DNA of 64,000 bases from Psychrobacter arenosus (GCF_904848165.1 NZ_LR884459.1:682001-746000); one strand, 5' to 3'. Positions 38,148-48,064 are shown, numbered from the stretch's first letter. The notes: a model not told the origin generated them from the letters alone. A program made the numbers and translations.

Positions 38148-39107
38148 ATGTCCGTACAGTGGAAAGACACCCTTGAAAATCAGCAGATAATCCTTTATCT
38201 CGTCACCATTGTTGCCGCATTATTATTAGCGATGCTAGTGCCTGGTACGACCGCGCTTGCCCCTCTTATCCTGCCTGCCCTCGCGGTAATGCTGTTTGTC
38301 ACTTTTTTGCAGGTACCTATCGCTGAGTTGGGGCGTGCCTTTACCAATGTACGCTTTCTAGCGGCTCTCCTCACTACCAACTTTGTACTCGTGCCGGTAT
38401 TAGTCGCCCTGATGCTGCCTTTTATGCCCGCAGAGCCGCTGTTACGTTTGGGCATTCTGTTGGTACTGCTCACCCCTTGCATCGATTATGTGGTGACCTT
38501 CTCGCATCTTGGTCGCGCCGATGCTCGTTTGCTGTTGGCTACCACCCCCGTATTGCTGATCGTGCAATTCTTGCTGTTGCCGGTCTACCTCAAGTTATTT
38601 CTCGGCGACAATGCGGCAGGTTTAATTCATATTGGCCCATTTGTTGAGAGCTTTTTAGGATTAATTGTGGTGCCCTTAGTCTTAGCAGGACTAGTGCAGC
38701 TGTGGTCATCGCGGCAGCCCATAGGTCAACGAATTAACGCAGCTCTAGGTTGGTTGCCCGTACCTGCGACCGCCTTGGTATTATTTCTCATTATCGCCAC
38801 AATATGGCCGCAACTGAGTAAGGCGACTGATACTGCCCTCGCCGTATTGCCGTTTTATATCGCTTTTGCCCTTATCGCCCCGCTATTAGGTTGGTTCGTC
38901 AGCCGCTTATTGCGCTTAGAAACTGGTGCAGCGCGTGCGGTGACCTTTAGTGGGGCTACTCGCAACTCTTTGGTTATCCTACCGCTGGTCTTAGCCATTC
39001 CTGGCGCTATGCCGCTATTACCGGCTATCGTCGTTACGCAAACCTTGGTGGAGCTGCTTAGCGAGCTAATTTATGTCCGGCTAATTCCCAAGTTGATCAA
39101 AGCATAG
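38148..39107 (+). CDS. BASS-family (bile acid:sodium symporter/ACR3-like) transporter
   Basis: A 319-residue membrane protein with about ten hydrophobic helices, matching the bile acid:sodium symporter superfamily, including its arsenite (ACR3) branch. Typical segments are LLTPCIDYVVTFSHLGRADA, with a central TPC-like turn, and FSGATRNSLVILPLVLAI. No arsenic genes accompany it, so arsenic transport cannot be assumed. The substrate is unknown. Confidence 0.8.
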   Translation: MSVQWKDTLENQQIILYLVTIVAALLLAMLVPGTTALAPLILPALAVMLFVTFLQVPIAELGRAFTNVRFLAALLTTNFVLVPVLVALMLPFMPAEPLLRLGILLVLLTPCIDYVVTFSHLGRADARLLLATTPVLLIVQFLLLPVYLKLFLGDNAAGLIHIGPFVESFLGLIVVPLVLAGLVQLWSSRQPIGQRINAALGWLPVPATALVLFLIIATIWPQLSKATDTALAVLPFYIAFALIAPLLGWFVSRLLRLETGAARAVTFSGATRNSLVILPLVLAIPGAMPLLPAIVVTQTLVELLSELIYVRLIPKLIKA

Positions 39108-39164
39108 ACCTAGATTTGCCATGGCTTATGAAAGTAGAACTAGAAATTCATAATCGCTTTGTTT

Positions 39165-39623
39165 CTAAGACTTTGCCTCCCCATAAATCATTAATAACCC
39201 TCCGACGACGACTAAGCTTAAACCACCCAATTTATAAATATCCAGTTTTCGCGGCTCTAAGCCAAACCAGCCCAACTGACTGATTAATACTGCAAAAAAC
39301 ATCTGCCCTAAAAACACCCAAAGCAAGGTACTCGCCGAGCCAATTTTGGGCGCCGCGATAAACATAAAGAGAATATAGAAACTGCCGAGCAAGCCTGGCA
39401 ACCACATCCACCAACTTGCTGCACTCATATTGGGTGGTTTGATACCGCCGCTCATTAGATACGCCAGTATTAGGGAAGCAATAGCCCCGCCAACGTACAG
39501 ATAAAAAGTGGCTTGAATTTGCTCCGCCCCTGTCGCCTCTCGAAAAGCACTGACCATCGCCAGTTGAATAGGCACTATGGCGCCACCGAGCAAACTGATT
39601 AACACGTAAGGTAATATTTTCAT
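39165..39623 (-). CDS. YdcZ-type (DUF606) DMT-superfamily membrane protein
   Basis: A 152-residue protein with about five membrane segments, typical of the short YdcZ/DUF606 branch of the drug/metabolite transporter superfamily. It starts MKILPYVLISLLGGAIVPIQ and ends in GGLSLVVVGGLLMIYGEAKS. Such half-size proteins often act as dimers. A GTG one codon upstream is also in frame; the ATG at 39623 is used because GAGG lies just upstream. Confidence 0.78.
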   Translation of the reverse strand: MKILPYVLISLLGGAIVPIQLAMVSAFREATGAEQIQATFYLYVGGAIASLILAYLMSGGIKPPNMSAASWWMWLPGLLGSFYILFMFIAAPKIGSASTLLWVFLGQMFFAVLISQLGWFGLEPRKLDIYKLGGLSLVVVGGLLMIYGEAKS

Positions 39624-39779
39624 CACACCTCATCACCTTTTATTTTAGGGAATCATTAATCCTTTAAAGAGTAAGCCCGTAGAGATGACAAAGCTACTCC
39701 TAAATATCAGTCAGCTACTAAATATAAGCCAGTTACTATATGATTCCTCATTGATGCCCTCTACCTAATGTTCATAATT

Positions 39780-40418
39780 ATGACTACAGCCCGCTTTACC
39801 TTATCATCTGCACCCCTTGCAATGAGTTTCATCGGTGTTATTTTTCTCGGTAGCCAAGCTCAGGCACAAACGATGACAGCAGAGCCTGTATTCGACGACA
39901 GTTTCTATGTGACCAAAGTCTGCCGCAAGGTGAACCCGCAAGATGAAGAAGGCATAAGCTGTGAAGACGGCTACGTGTTAAAAAGTGAGCGGCTAGCAAA
40001 TGGCAAGGTACAAGAAACCATCATTATGGATGATATCCCCTCTACCCTTTGGTACCGGACGACCCTGAAACAATTGGATAATGACACGTATCTGATGCAC
40101 TTGAGCTGCGGTAATTATTGTGGGGGCAACACTTTGATTGGTCGCGGCAATCAAGAGCAAGACTTTGGCTGGTGGTTTACTTATGACGTGGCGAGCCGCT
40201 GTACCGCTGAATTTGATAGTGAAAAAATGCTGTGGGTGGCTCGACCTTTCTTCTCCAATAATACAATCAATTTACCAAAAACAGTTGGGACTTCGCATAC
40301 GGCTGCAGGGCTAAAATATACGGCTAAATTTAATAAAAATGGCCAATTGGCTATAAGTGAATTTATGGCACGCCAGCCTAAATTTATACTGCCAAACCCT
40401 TGCCAAACGGATAATTAA
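39780..40418 (+). CDS. Secreted protein of unknown function
   Basis: About 212 residues with a signal peptide ending near GSQAQAQTM. The mature part has six cysteines in KVCRK, ISCEDG, LSCGNYCGG, SRCTAE and the C-terminal NPCQ, which suggests disulfides and an extracytoplasmic location. An in-frame ATG at 39768 is also possible; neither start has a clear ribosome site. No family is recognised. Confidence 0.65.
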   Translation: MTTARFTLSSAPLAMSFIGVIFLGSQAQAQTMTAEPVFDDSFYVTKVCRKVNPQDEEGISCEDGYVLKSERLANGKVQETIIMDDIPSTLWYRTTLKQLDNDTYLMHLSCGNYCGGNTLIGRGNQEQDFGWWFTYDVASRCTAEFDSEKMLWVARPFFSNNTINLPKTVGTSHTAAGLKYTAKFNKNGQLAISEFMARQPKFILPNPCQTDN

Positions 40419-40581
40419 CCCGGATTTCTTTAGGAATAATGGAAGGTATCTTTTAGCGGATGAAAGCATTGTAGAGCGACAACAGTTGTCGTCTAGTTTA
40501 GGGATTTGCGCTAAACTTACGTAGAGTAACCTACCAATTTGGTAAAATAGGACCTTATTAATTATTGGTAAATTCCTATTT

Positions 40582-41850
40582 ATGGCAACTATCAATTATG
40601 AAAGATTACAAGGCAAACTCAACATCTTAGCGGACGCAGCTAAGTATGATGTGTCTTGCTCCTCCTCAGGTGGCAACCGCAAAAATCAAGGCGGTGGTCT
40701 CGGTGATGCCTCCAAAACCGGCATTTGCCACAGCTATACCGAAGATGGTCGCTGTGTCAGTCTCCTCAAAATTTTGCTTACTAATCATTGTATCTACGAC
40801 TGTGCCTATTGCACCTCGCGTAAGAGTAACGACACCCCTCGCGCGGCATTTAGTGTCGAAGAAGTAGTCGATTTGACCATGCAATTTTATCGTCGCAACT
40901 ATATAGAGGGCTTATTTTTAAGCTCCGGTATCTTTAAAAGTGGCGACTATACGATGGAGCGCTTGGTCGAGGTCGCTAAGATTCTCCGCACCCGCGAACG
41001 CTTTAATGGCTATATCCATCTTAAGACCATTCCGGGCGCTTCAGAAGAGTTGCTCAAAGAGGCTGGGCTGTATGCAGATCGCTTAAGTGTGAACATCGAA
41101 ATTCCGACTAAATCCGGCTTGGCATTATTGGCACCAGAGAAGACCCATGAGCAGCTTAAAGCGCCGATGGAAACTATCAAGACTGAAATCATTACGATTA
41201 AAGAAAGCCGTAAGACCCATAAAAAAGCGCCTAAGTTTGCCCCTGCCGGCCAGACCAGTCAAATGATTGTCGGCGCTAGTAATGAGACCGATCTCCAAGT
41301 CATTCAGCTCTCCAGCCATTTTTATAAAGAATACAGTCTCAAGCGCGTCTATTATTCTGGCTACGTGCCGATGTTATCAGATAGTCGCCTACCAGCAATT
41401 GGTACGCCAGTGCCGATGGTGCGAGAAAACCGCTTGTATCAAGCCGATTGGTTAATGCGTTTTTATGGCTTTGGTGCCCACGAAATCCTTGAGCCGGACT
41501 CACCTTTTTTAGACTTAGACTGCGACCCGAAATTAGCTTGGGCAATTCGTCATCGTGAGCATTTCCCAGTGAATATTCAGACCGCCTCGTTAGAGATGAT
41601 TGTGCGTATCCCGGGTATCGGTACTAAGACAGCTAAGAAAATCGTGAAGGCGCGCCGCTTTAACCAGATTACCCTAGAGCATTTAAAAAAGATGGGCGCT
41701 GCGGTCAACCGTGCGAAGTTCTTTATTGCTACTACTGGTAAAAACGAGCATTTAGCACATCTGACCCGCGATAACTTCCGCCAGTTTGTGCTCGCGCAAA
41801 CCCAGACGAAGTTTAAAGACCAACGTAGCGGCCAGTTGGCGTTGTTTTAG
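40582..41850 (+). CDS. Putative DNA modification/repair radical SAM protein
   Basis: A 422-residue radical SAM enzyme of the family described as 'rSAM_link_UDG'. The iron-sulfur cluster motif is in LTNHCIYDCAYCTSRK (CxxxCxxC, about residues 72-79). A C-terminal helix-hairpin-helix, MIVRIPGIGTKTAKKIVKA, resembles DNA-binding elements. It travels with a DUF4130-type partner, here 41958-42839. The chemistry is unknown; a nucleic-acid role is inferred from family descriptions and the HhH motif. Confidence 0.88.
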   Translation: MATINYERLQGKLNILADAAKYDVSCSSSGGNRKNQGGGLGDASKTGICHSYTEDGRCVSLLKILLTNHCIYDCAYCTSRKSNDTPRAAFSVEEVVDLTMQFYRRNYIEGLFLSSGIFKSGDYTMERLVEVAKILRTRERFNGYIHLKTIPGASEELLKEAGLYADRLSVNIEIPTKSGLALLAPEKTHEQLKAPMETIKTEIITIKESRKTHKKAPKFAPAGQTSQMIVGASNETDLQVIQLSSHFYKEYSLKRVYYSGYVPMLSDSRLPAIGTPVPMVRENRLYQADWLMRFYGFGAHEILEPDSPFLDLDCDPKLAWAIRHREHFPVNIQTASLEMIVRIPGIGTKTAKKIVKARRFNQITLEHLKKMGAAVNRAKFFIATTGKNEHLAHLTRDNFRQFVLAQTQTKFKDQRSGQLALF

Positions 41851-41957
41851 AGCTATCTTAAACACGAAGCTTTAGAATTCTGATTAGTTTTAAAACTCTT
41901 ATTACCCCCATAACTATTAATACTCTACGTTTTTATTCATTAACCTTGGATGCCTTT

Positions 41958-42839
41958 ATGCCGTTGACTGCGCTACCTACTCAAAACCATGCCTATGCTC
42001 TGGGGGATTTAAAACCCAGTATCGTACTGTATGAGTCGAGTTTTGAGGGGTGGCTCAGCGCCGTGTTCTACGTTTATGCCAATAAGCTGCAAAAAGACGA
42101 GACGCTTAGATTATTTGCGGAAGACGACTACGTGCCCTCCTTGATAGACCATTGCGTAAGTGTGCCCTGTAATGACGAGCATGCCGAACGGGTACTTATT
42201 AAGCTAAATACGCTAGTAGGTAAATCAGGTATTCGGCAGATACTCTGGGGTTATCTATCTGAAAAAAACGATATTGGTACCACGTTATTTCGCATTGTGA
42301 AATATGCTATCGACTATCCAAAACGCCAGGTCTTACAAGATTTAGGCCATATGGATGTTTTAGAATTGGCGCAAACGGTCAAGTCAGTCGGTCGTGAGAA
42401 ACACCGCATGGAAGCCTTCGTGCGCTTTGAGCATACCACCGAAGATATTTATTTCGCCCGCGTAGAGCCCGACTTTAATGTCTTACCGTTAATTGGTGAG
42501 CACTTTCGACAACGCTACCAAGACCAACATTGGGCAATTTATGACCTGTATCGGGGCTATGGTATTTATTACGATAAAAGTCTGAGCGCCCCTTCACGAC
42601 CGGCTGCCCTACAGACGATTACCGATGTTGATGAGTCCGTCTTACATGACCCTACTAGCGTACATAGCCCTAATGAGCAACGCTATCAGAAGTTTTGGCA
42701 AGGGTACTTTAAAAACGTCAATATCACCGAGCGCAAAAACCCACGCCTGCATAAGCAATATCTACCGCAGCGCTATTGGAAATACCTTAGCGAAAAGCAA
42801 GTCTTGCCCGATGCCGCCCATCTACAAAAACGCCGCTAA
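41958..42839 (+). CDS. Partner of the radical SAM protein (TIGR03915/DUF4130 type)
   Basis: About 293 residues. The pattern (LYESSFEGWLSAVFYVYANKL, then HRMEAFVRFEHTTEDIYFARVEPDFNVLPLIGEHFRQRY) fits the DUF4130 family that accompanies radical SAM DNA-modification proteins. The ATG at 41958 is used; an in-frame TTG at 41946 is possible and no strong ribosome site decides between them. It follows the radical SAM gene by about 107 bases on the same strand. Confidence 0.8.
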   Translation: MPLTALPTQNHAYALGDLKPSIVLYESSFEGWLSAVFYVYANKLQKDETLRLFAEDDYVPSLIDHCVSVPCNDEHAERVLIKLNTLVGKSGIRQILWGYLSEKNDIGTTLFRIVKYAIDYPKRQVLQDLGHMDVLELAQTVKSVGREKHRMEAFVRFEHTTEDIYFARVEPDFNVLPLIGEHFRQRYQDQHWAIYDLYRGYGIYYDKSLSAPSRPAALQTITDVDESVLHDPTSVHSPNEQRYQKFWQGYFKNVNITERKNPRLHKQYLPQRYWKYLSEKQVLPDAAHLQKRR

Positions 42840-42999
42840 ACTCCTCGTCAAAAACACTATTAGTCGCTGCGAAAATAACGCTATGCACCCTATCGAAACC
42901 TTACTTAGCTCTCTATAACCTTACCGCACAGTGAAGAAGGTTGAGTTTTTTGTGGATATATCTGACAATGACAGTCTTTAAGTCTCCTAAAGCCCCTTT

Positions 43000-44271
43000 A
43001 TGATAGTGATGCGCCTGCTCTCCTCCCTAAAACACGATGAATCCGAGCGCGGAATCTTTCATCTGGGACGAGCTTTGATTAAAAATGGCCACACCTCCAT
43101 CATTATCGCCAGTGCCAATGAAGACGATGAGTTGGTGACTAGGCTCAAACGCGATGGCACGATTTACCATCAGTTGAATATGCCTAAAAAGTCATGGTGG
43201 GCACTACTGCAAGTCGTACCGCTACGCCGATTGATTGAAAAATATAACCCTGACGTCATCCATGTGCACTCGCGTACCCCTGCGTGGGTGCTGCATTTTG
43301 CGCTTAAAGGTGCACGGGTCAAAGCCTATCCTAAGATAGTCTCTACCATGTATGGCTTTTATCCTATTAATAAATACTCGCGCCCGCTACTTAAGGCAGA
43401 TACGGTCATTACGGTTTCGGACAGTGTGCGGGATTACCTTATCACGGGCATTAAACATACTGGCCTGCAGGTCAAAAATGTCGTGCGTATTTATCGCGGG
43501 GTCGACACGCGCCGTTACCCTTATCGTCACAATCCTTCGGTGTATTGGCTGCGGCGTACTTTTGCAGAATTTCCTGAGCTTGAGCATAAAAAATGGCTGC
43601 TCTTCCCTACCATTGTCGGTTCGGAATATGGGCAGGAGTGGCTGATTGATATCTTAGGCAATCTACAGGAGCAGTTCCCTAATATTCATGTGATTATCAT
43701 GGATGAGGACCGCGATGATGGCGAGCTGCTCTATCAAGAGTTTCGTCAGCGCGTTTATACGCTAGGTTTAGAAGATCGCATTACCTATGTCGGCAGTAAG
43801 CGTAATGATAATCGCGAGTGGCTATCGGCAGCCAATATTGTCTTGGCATTGTCGAACCAACCCGAATCGATTGGTATTAATGCCTTACAAGCCCTACACT
43901 TAGGCACGCCCGTGATTGGTTGGGAAAAGGCCGCATTTGCTGAGATTCTACAGCCTCTATATCCGCTAGGCTTGGTCAAACGCCATAACGCCTTAGCACT
44001 GTGCAAAGCCGTGCGTAACCAATTGGAGAGTGTGACGCGCCCTACCATGCCCGATACCTTTACCATGCGACAAATGGTCACAGAGACTCTCGCAATCTAC
44101 CAGCAGATGTATGAGGAGCGGCAGGCCGAAAATGCTCCTGTAGAGGAACCCAAGAAGAAGCGGCTAGAGAACCAACCTCGGGATAAAAAGAGGGTTGAGA
44201 AACCAGTGGCTAGCAAAACTAATATTAAAAAAATAGCTCTTGAGCAGAAAGCCGTAGAGAAACAGATTTAG
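43000..44271 (+). CDS. Glycosyltransferase family 4 protein
   Basis: A 423-residue GT-B glycosyltransferase. The N-terminal acceptor domain contains HLGRALIKNGHTSIIIAS and PDVIHVHSRTPAW. The nucleotide-sugar domain has VKNVVRIYRGVDTRRYPY and the group 1 signature SNQPESIGINALQALHLGTP with its Glu. The last 55 residues are Lys/Glu-rich and probably disordered. Comparable enzymes make surface polysaccharides, but no other such gene is in the window, so donor and acceptor are unknown. Confidence 0.87.
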   Translation: MIVMRLLSSLKHDESERGIFHLGRALIKNGHTSIIIASANEDDELVTRLKRDGTIYHQLNMPKKSWWALLQVVPLRRLIEKYNPDVIHVHSRTPAWVLHFALKGARVKAYPKIVSTMYGFYPINKYSRPLLKADTVITVSDSVRDYLITGIKHTGLQVKNVVRIYRGVDTRRYPYRHNPSVYWLRRTFAEFPELEHKKWLLFPTIVGSEYGQEWLIDILGNLQEQFPNIHVIIMDEDRDDGELLYQEFRQRVYTLGLEDRITYVGSKRNDNREWLSAANIVLALSNQPESIGINALQALHLGTPVIGWEKAAFAEILQPLYPLGLVKRHNALALCKAVRNQLESVTRPTMPDTFTMRQMVTETLAIYQQMYEERQAENAPVEEPKKKRLENQPRDKKRVEKPVASKTNIKKIALEQKAVEKQI

Positions 44272-44412
44272 TATCTTAATTCGTTAAAACTATTATTAAC
44301 CGTAATGCGTGACTGACATTTTTATATCTATAACACTGTATAAAAAATATATGACCTAGCGTTTCTCTCTAGGCATTTATATTAGACCCTACTCTAGGAT
44401 AATGGAGGTCTT

Positions 44413-44862
44413 ATGGGGTTCCGCTTTAGAAAAAGTATCAAGATAGCACCCGGCGTGCGCATTAATATCAGCAAAAAAGGACTGTCTAGCTTATCGGTTG
44501 GTCGTCCTGGCGCTACCGTTAATATTAATAAAAAAGGCACCCGCACCACGGTCGGCATTCCCGGTAGTGGCCTGTCCCATTCTAGTTATTCTGCCCATAA
44601 TAAACCCTCTCACAAGACCAGCTTACCGCCTAGAGTTGAGCGACATCCTAGCCAACCTCCTTTACCTATTTATAATCAGCAAAACCCTTCACAGAATAAT
44701 CCAGTCGTGGCTCAAGGCCGCATGACTTTCTTATTGTGTGTAGGGATATTTTTTATGCCTTATATCTTTGCTTGGTTTACGCTGAGAGACGGCTATACGG
44801 TGACTTCTAGAGTGGTTAGCTTTGTTTGGTTGTTGATTGTGGTGGTTGGTTTTATGAGTTAG
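44413..44862 (+). CDS. DUF4236-domain membrane protein
   Basis: A 149-residue protein. The first 55 residues, MGFRFRKSIKIAPGVRINISK followed by SVGRPGATVNINKKGTRTTVGIPGSG, match DUF4236. A Pro/Ser/Gln-rich linker follows, then two membrane segments (MTFLLCVGIFFMPYIFAWF and VVSFVWLLIVVVGFM). GGAGG precedes the ATG. The domain's role is unknown. Confidence 0.78.
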   Translation: MGFRFRKSIKIAPGVRINISKKGLSSLSVGRPGATVNINKKGTRTTVGIPGSGLSHSSYSAHNKPSHKTSLPPRVERHPSQPPLPIYNQQNPSQNNPVVAQGRMTFLLCVGIFFMPYIFAWFTLRDGYTVTSRVVSFVWLLIVVVGFMS

Positions 44863-45133
44863 GGGGAGGTTTTTGATAATGCCTATAAGGAATATTATGT
44901 GAACAGGGTGACCAACAAAATAATGGAATGGCCCCATGGCTTCTCAATGAGGGCTTTAGGACATTCTAGAAAGATAAAAATAACTTTAGCCACTAACTCA
45001 ATCCTACCCAAAAAATGAGAATAATTGATGTCGAATTAGCGACTTTTTGTCTAGCAACTTTTGAATATTGCAGTGTATTTTGAACTCGACAAAGTATAAA
45101 TTCATTAGTAGCTATTAATGATAAATCTCTTTA

Positions 45134-45352
45134 TCAAGTGTCTTTGGGATTTAAAGTACCGTCAAAAGTAGCGAGAGGATTATAGCTAGAGAAGATTGCA
45201 TACTGAGTAAATAGCAGGGCTATACCTATAATTGCGAATATACCTACTGTCTCCATGAAATCACTTGAATTAAAATTTATACCGTACATAAAAATATCTA
45301 TGGATAAAAAAAACATGCTAAGGCCAATGTATGTAACCCAACATATTTGCAT
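45134..45352 (-). CDS. Possible small membrane protein in AT-rich DNA
   Basis: A 72-codon frame with two hydrophobic stretches (YIGLSMFFLSIDIFMYGI and TVGIFAIIGIALLFTQYAIF). It lies in a markedly AT-rich segment and has no convincing ribosome site. It could be a real small protein or a chance frame. Confidence 0.35.
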   Translation of the reverse strand: MQICWVTYIGLSMFFLSIDIFMYGINFNSSDFMETVGIFAIIGIALLFTQYAIFSSYNPLATFDGTLNPKDT

Positions 45353-45883
45353 AATTCTAATTAGAAAATTTTTGATAACACCACTCCAAATTATATTAAA
45401 ATTGAATTGAAGCTTAAATATAACATTAGCTGTAATGGATATTAAAGTAATATATTTTATTTATTATTTTAATAATTCTACACAAAACTACCAACTAAGG
45501 AAATGTCATGGCTTAATGCTATTTTGGGTGTATATACTCTTTAAGGGCAAAAGCGTTCAACAAAAAACCTGGTCTAACCGAAAGAATGGTTTGGCATAGC
45601 TTAGGGTAATGGATAACGAGATTGCGTGATAGATATTGAAATTTAAAATGAGGAAGGTTGTTGATTATATCATCTAAAATTTATATATTATTATTAATGT
45701 TAAATAAGAAACACTGTAAATAATGAGTTGTATATGCTGTTCTGTCTTTAGTACAAAATTAAATAAAGTTATTTTAAATTATATCCAACTGCGCTTTCTA
45801 CCACATTAAAAAACTGCCAAACTATGTACCAAACCAAATAACCAAAATATTAAACATATATAAATTAATAACTTACACACAAA
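45353..45883. other. AT-rich gene-free stretch
   Basis: About 530 bases, visibly richer in A and T than the flanking genes, without a credible gene, repeat or RNA. It ends at the terminator of the candidate small RNA. Such composition can mark an old insertion, but no boundary was found. Confidence 0.4.
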
Positions 45884-46040
45884 GAAAAACCCGAACCTAG
45901 GGCGATGGGTTCGGGTTTTGGGCGCTTCATGATGTTGTTATTATTATTTTCTCTTCCTTGGTGACCTATCCTAGGTCCGTAGCAGCAACCATCTAGCGTT
46001 GCTACTTCAACACTGCATCCATGCATATCCCTGTGTTGAT
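45884..46040 (-). ncRNA. Candidate Rsm/Csr-type small RNA (CsrA sponge)
   Basis: On the minus strand a promoter-like TACAAT (46052-46047) is followed by about 157 bases with no gene. Five GGA motifs lie in the first 90 bases, at plus positions 46028-46030, 46018-46020, 45976-45978, 45969-45971 and 45955-45957. Three hairpins can form: CAACAC/GTGTTG with two GGA in the loop, GTAGCA/TGCTAC, and GACCTA-GGA-TAGGTC with GGA as the loop. A GGA in AAGGAAG follows, then an AU-rich linker and a strong terminator. This is the architecture of RsmX/Y/Z and CsrB RNAs, which titrate CsrA. A GacA-box-like motif lies upstream at 46097-46114. Confidence 0.55.
45886..45919 (-). terminator. Strong terminator of the candidate small RNA
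   Basis: AAAACCCGAACC and GGTTCGGGTTTT form a perfect 12-bp stem around a 10-base loop. In the minus direction TTTTTCTTTG follows. It also has A-rich sequence on the other side and could stop plus-strand transcripts. Confidence 0.88.
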
Positions 46041-46096
46041 GGATGTATTGTAGTGATTAACGAGGTGAGTGAATAGCAGCTAAAGGCTCAAAATGT

Positions 46097-46114
46097 TGTA
46101 CGTTAATGCTTACA
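46097..46114 (-). promoter_or_regulatory. GacA-box-like upstream activating sequence
   Basis: Read on the minus strand the sequence is TGTAAG-CATTAA-CGTACA. The GacA box of Pseudomonas rsm genes is TGTAAG-N6-CTTACA, so it matches at eleven of twelve defined positions with the exact spacing. It is centred about 65 bases before the inferred start of the small RNA, in the range expected for this activator. Confidence 0.55.
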
Positions 46115-46235
46115 TTTGTATAGATAAGTTGACGAGATAGTCAGGCTGTTTATCACTGCTGATTTGACACCCCTACCCCCTATTCCATATAAGCCAAACC
46201 CAACCAATAACTTAACTGGTTTTAGCTCACTTTAA

Positions 46236-47951
46236 TTAGTTGAGCTCATCAAACTTCAGGTTAAACTTAAGTAGATATTTGCGCAGTCGATCACTATCGT
46301 TAGGACTTTTTAGCTGCTCTCTCGAGTTGGCGTAGAGATAACGCCCGGCTGCTGCCTGATTCTTATGCTGCTGACAGACGCCAATCACATAAGCCAGCTG
46401 CACCGCTTCGAAAGGGTCGATGGTGGCTAGTACAGACTCCTCGACATACTGCTCAAGTACCGCATCGCTCGCTGTTTCTATTTGCTGCGTATTAAAATCA
46501 GTATTAAAATGGCCATCTACTTTCTTATTACTTAGGCTATTTTGTAAGCTAGGCGCGCTATTATTTGGCAATGCCCACAGGTGACACAATCGCTCAATTT
46601 CTGCCTCGACATCTGCCACGCGAATGACTTTGCTGTCCGCCAAGGTCGTTAGCCGGGTCATACTGGCGGTTAGGTCACGGAAGTTACCCTGCCAAGTCGC
46701 ATCAAGGCTAGTAGCAAAAGTCTCATATCGCTGCCGGGCGGCGGGCTCAAAGCGATATTGCTGCTGTTGCTCACTGCCTAATCTAGCCAGCTCATAATCG
46801 ATATTGGCAGGTAGGTCTTCTAAGCGGTCTTTTAGCGACGGTAAAAAGAACGTCCACGTATTCAAGCGAGCAAATAAATCGGCACGAAACTCACCATCCG
46901 CTACCGCTTGGCGTAAGTCTTTATTGGTACCCGCCATCAGCTGAAAAGACACGCTGACCGGCGTATCGCTACCGACCGGATAGAAACGCTGCTCCTCTAA
47001 GGCGGTCAATAGCATCGCTTGCTCGTCTAAACCAAGCTCACCGATTTCATCTAAAAATAATAGCCCGCCATCAGCCGACTTTAATAAACCGTCCCGACTA
47101 CTGGCAGCTCCGGTAAACGCCCCTTTGATATGACCAAACAACACACTCATGGCGACATCACCGCGCAGGGTAGCACAGTTGACCTCGACGAATTTACCTA
47201 GCGTATATTTACTCTGTCCTGTGGTTTTAGCAGTCCCCTTAGTAGGGTTACTGGCTTTTTTTAGCGCATAAATTTGCGTAGCCAATTGTGACTTACCTGC
47301 CCCTGTCGCCCCCATTAATAATATTGGCGCGGTTGAGCGCGTGGCTACTTTTTCAATATCAGAGATCAACTGTTGGTAAGCGGCATTTTGCGTGATTAGA
47401 TTCGCTTGTAGGGTTTGCCAATGTTGCGCCTTCTCTGCTTCAAAACGCTCACGCAGAGTGTCATAGCGTGACACGTCTAAATCAATGGTTTGATAGCGCC
47501 CTTGAGGGTCCATCTGTTCCGGTTTTGGACACGGCGAGGTCTGAATCAAGTCGGCAGGGATAAAGCCCGCTTCTACCAATAAGAACCAGCAAATTTGGGC
47601 AACGTGGGTACCGGTGGTCAGGTGCAGCAAGTATTGCGTGTCGTCATTGAAGGCAAAGTCAGCGACAAAGTCATACAGCTCGGCATAGACTTCGGCAAAG
47701 TCCCAAGGGCTCTCTAATTGGATATCGTGACCAATCACCTGCGTGGTGGGACTGACCAAAGCAATATCCGCTACGATAATATCGAACAGCTGCTTATCGC
47801 GTTTGCTATATAACAGATGCAGCTCATCGACGAGCATATCATCGTGCAAACACAGGCTGACCGTCGGGCGCCAACGCTGCCAGCGCCTCTCATTATAGCC
47901 ATTGTCTAAGGTCGTGCCGAGGAAGCCAATGACTGCGGTTTTATGGGTCAT
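46236..47951 (-). CDS. rtcR: RtcR, sigma-54-dependent activator of RNA repair genes
   Basis: A 571-residue bacterial enhancer-binding protein. The N-terminal 180 residues are the RtcR-specific (CARF-like) sensor, starting with [21 protein letters not shown]. The AAA+ domain has Walker A GATGAGKS, the GAFTGA loop that contacts sigma-54 ([18 protein letters not shown]) and Walker [13 protein letters not shown] helix-turn-helix is expected at the C-terminus. In other bacteria RtcR activates rtcBA transcription when damaged RNA ends signal. Here it is about 10 kb from rtcB, with gab and gcdH genes between. Confidence 0.95.
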   Translation of the reverse strand: MTHKTAVIGFLGTTLDNGYNERRWQRWRPTVSLCLHDDMLVDELHLLYSKRDKQLFDIIVADIALVSPTTQVIGHDIQLESPWDFAEVYAELYDFVADFAFNDDTQYLLHLTTGTHVAQICWFLLVEAGFIPADLIQTSPCPKPEQMDPQGRYQTIDLDVSRYDTLRERFEAEKAQHWQTLQANLITQNAAYQQLISDIEKVATRSTAPILLMGATGAGKSQLATQIYALKKASNPTKGTAKTTGQSKYTLGKFVEVNCATLRGDVAMSVLFGHIKGAFTGAASSRDGLLKSADGGLLFLDEIGELGLDEQAMLLTALEEQRFYPVGSDTPVSVSFQLMAGTNKDLRQAVADGEFRADLFARLNTWTFFLPSLKDRLEDLPANIDYELARLGSEQQQQYRFEPAARQRYETFATSLDATWQGNFRDLTASMTRLTTLADSKVIRVADVEAEIERLCHLWALPNNSAPSLQNSLSNKKVDGHFNTDFNTQQIETASDAVLEQYVEESVLATIDPFEAVQLAYVIGVCQQHKNQAAAGRYLYANSREQLKSPNDSDRLRKYLLKFNLKFDELN

Positions 47952-48064
47952 AGTTGTCTTTTATTTTAAAATTACTGCCCTGATTATAGTTAGATTTATA
48001 GGGGGATAGTTATTTTTCGTTGGTTTAAATAGCCGCTAATCAATTCAGTCCTTAAAATTGGCAT

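Noticed and set aside
38148..39107. Naming the BASS transporter as an arsenite pump
   Set aside because: No arsR, arsC or other arsenic gene is near, and the superfamily covers many substrates.
43000..44271. A capsule or LPS gene cluster
   Set aside because: Only one glycosyltransferase is present, with no export, polymerase or sugar-nucleotide genes around it.
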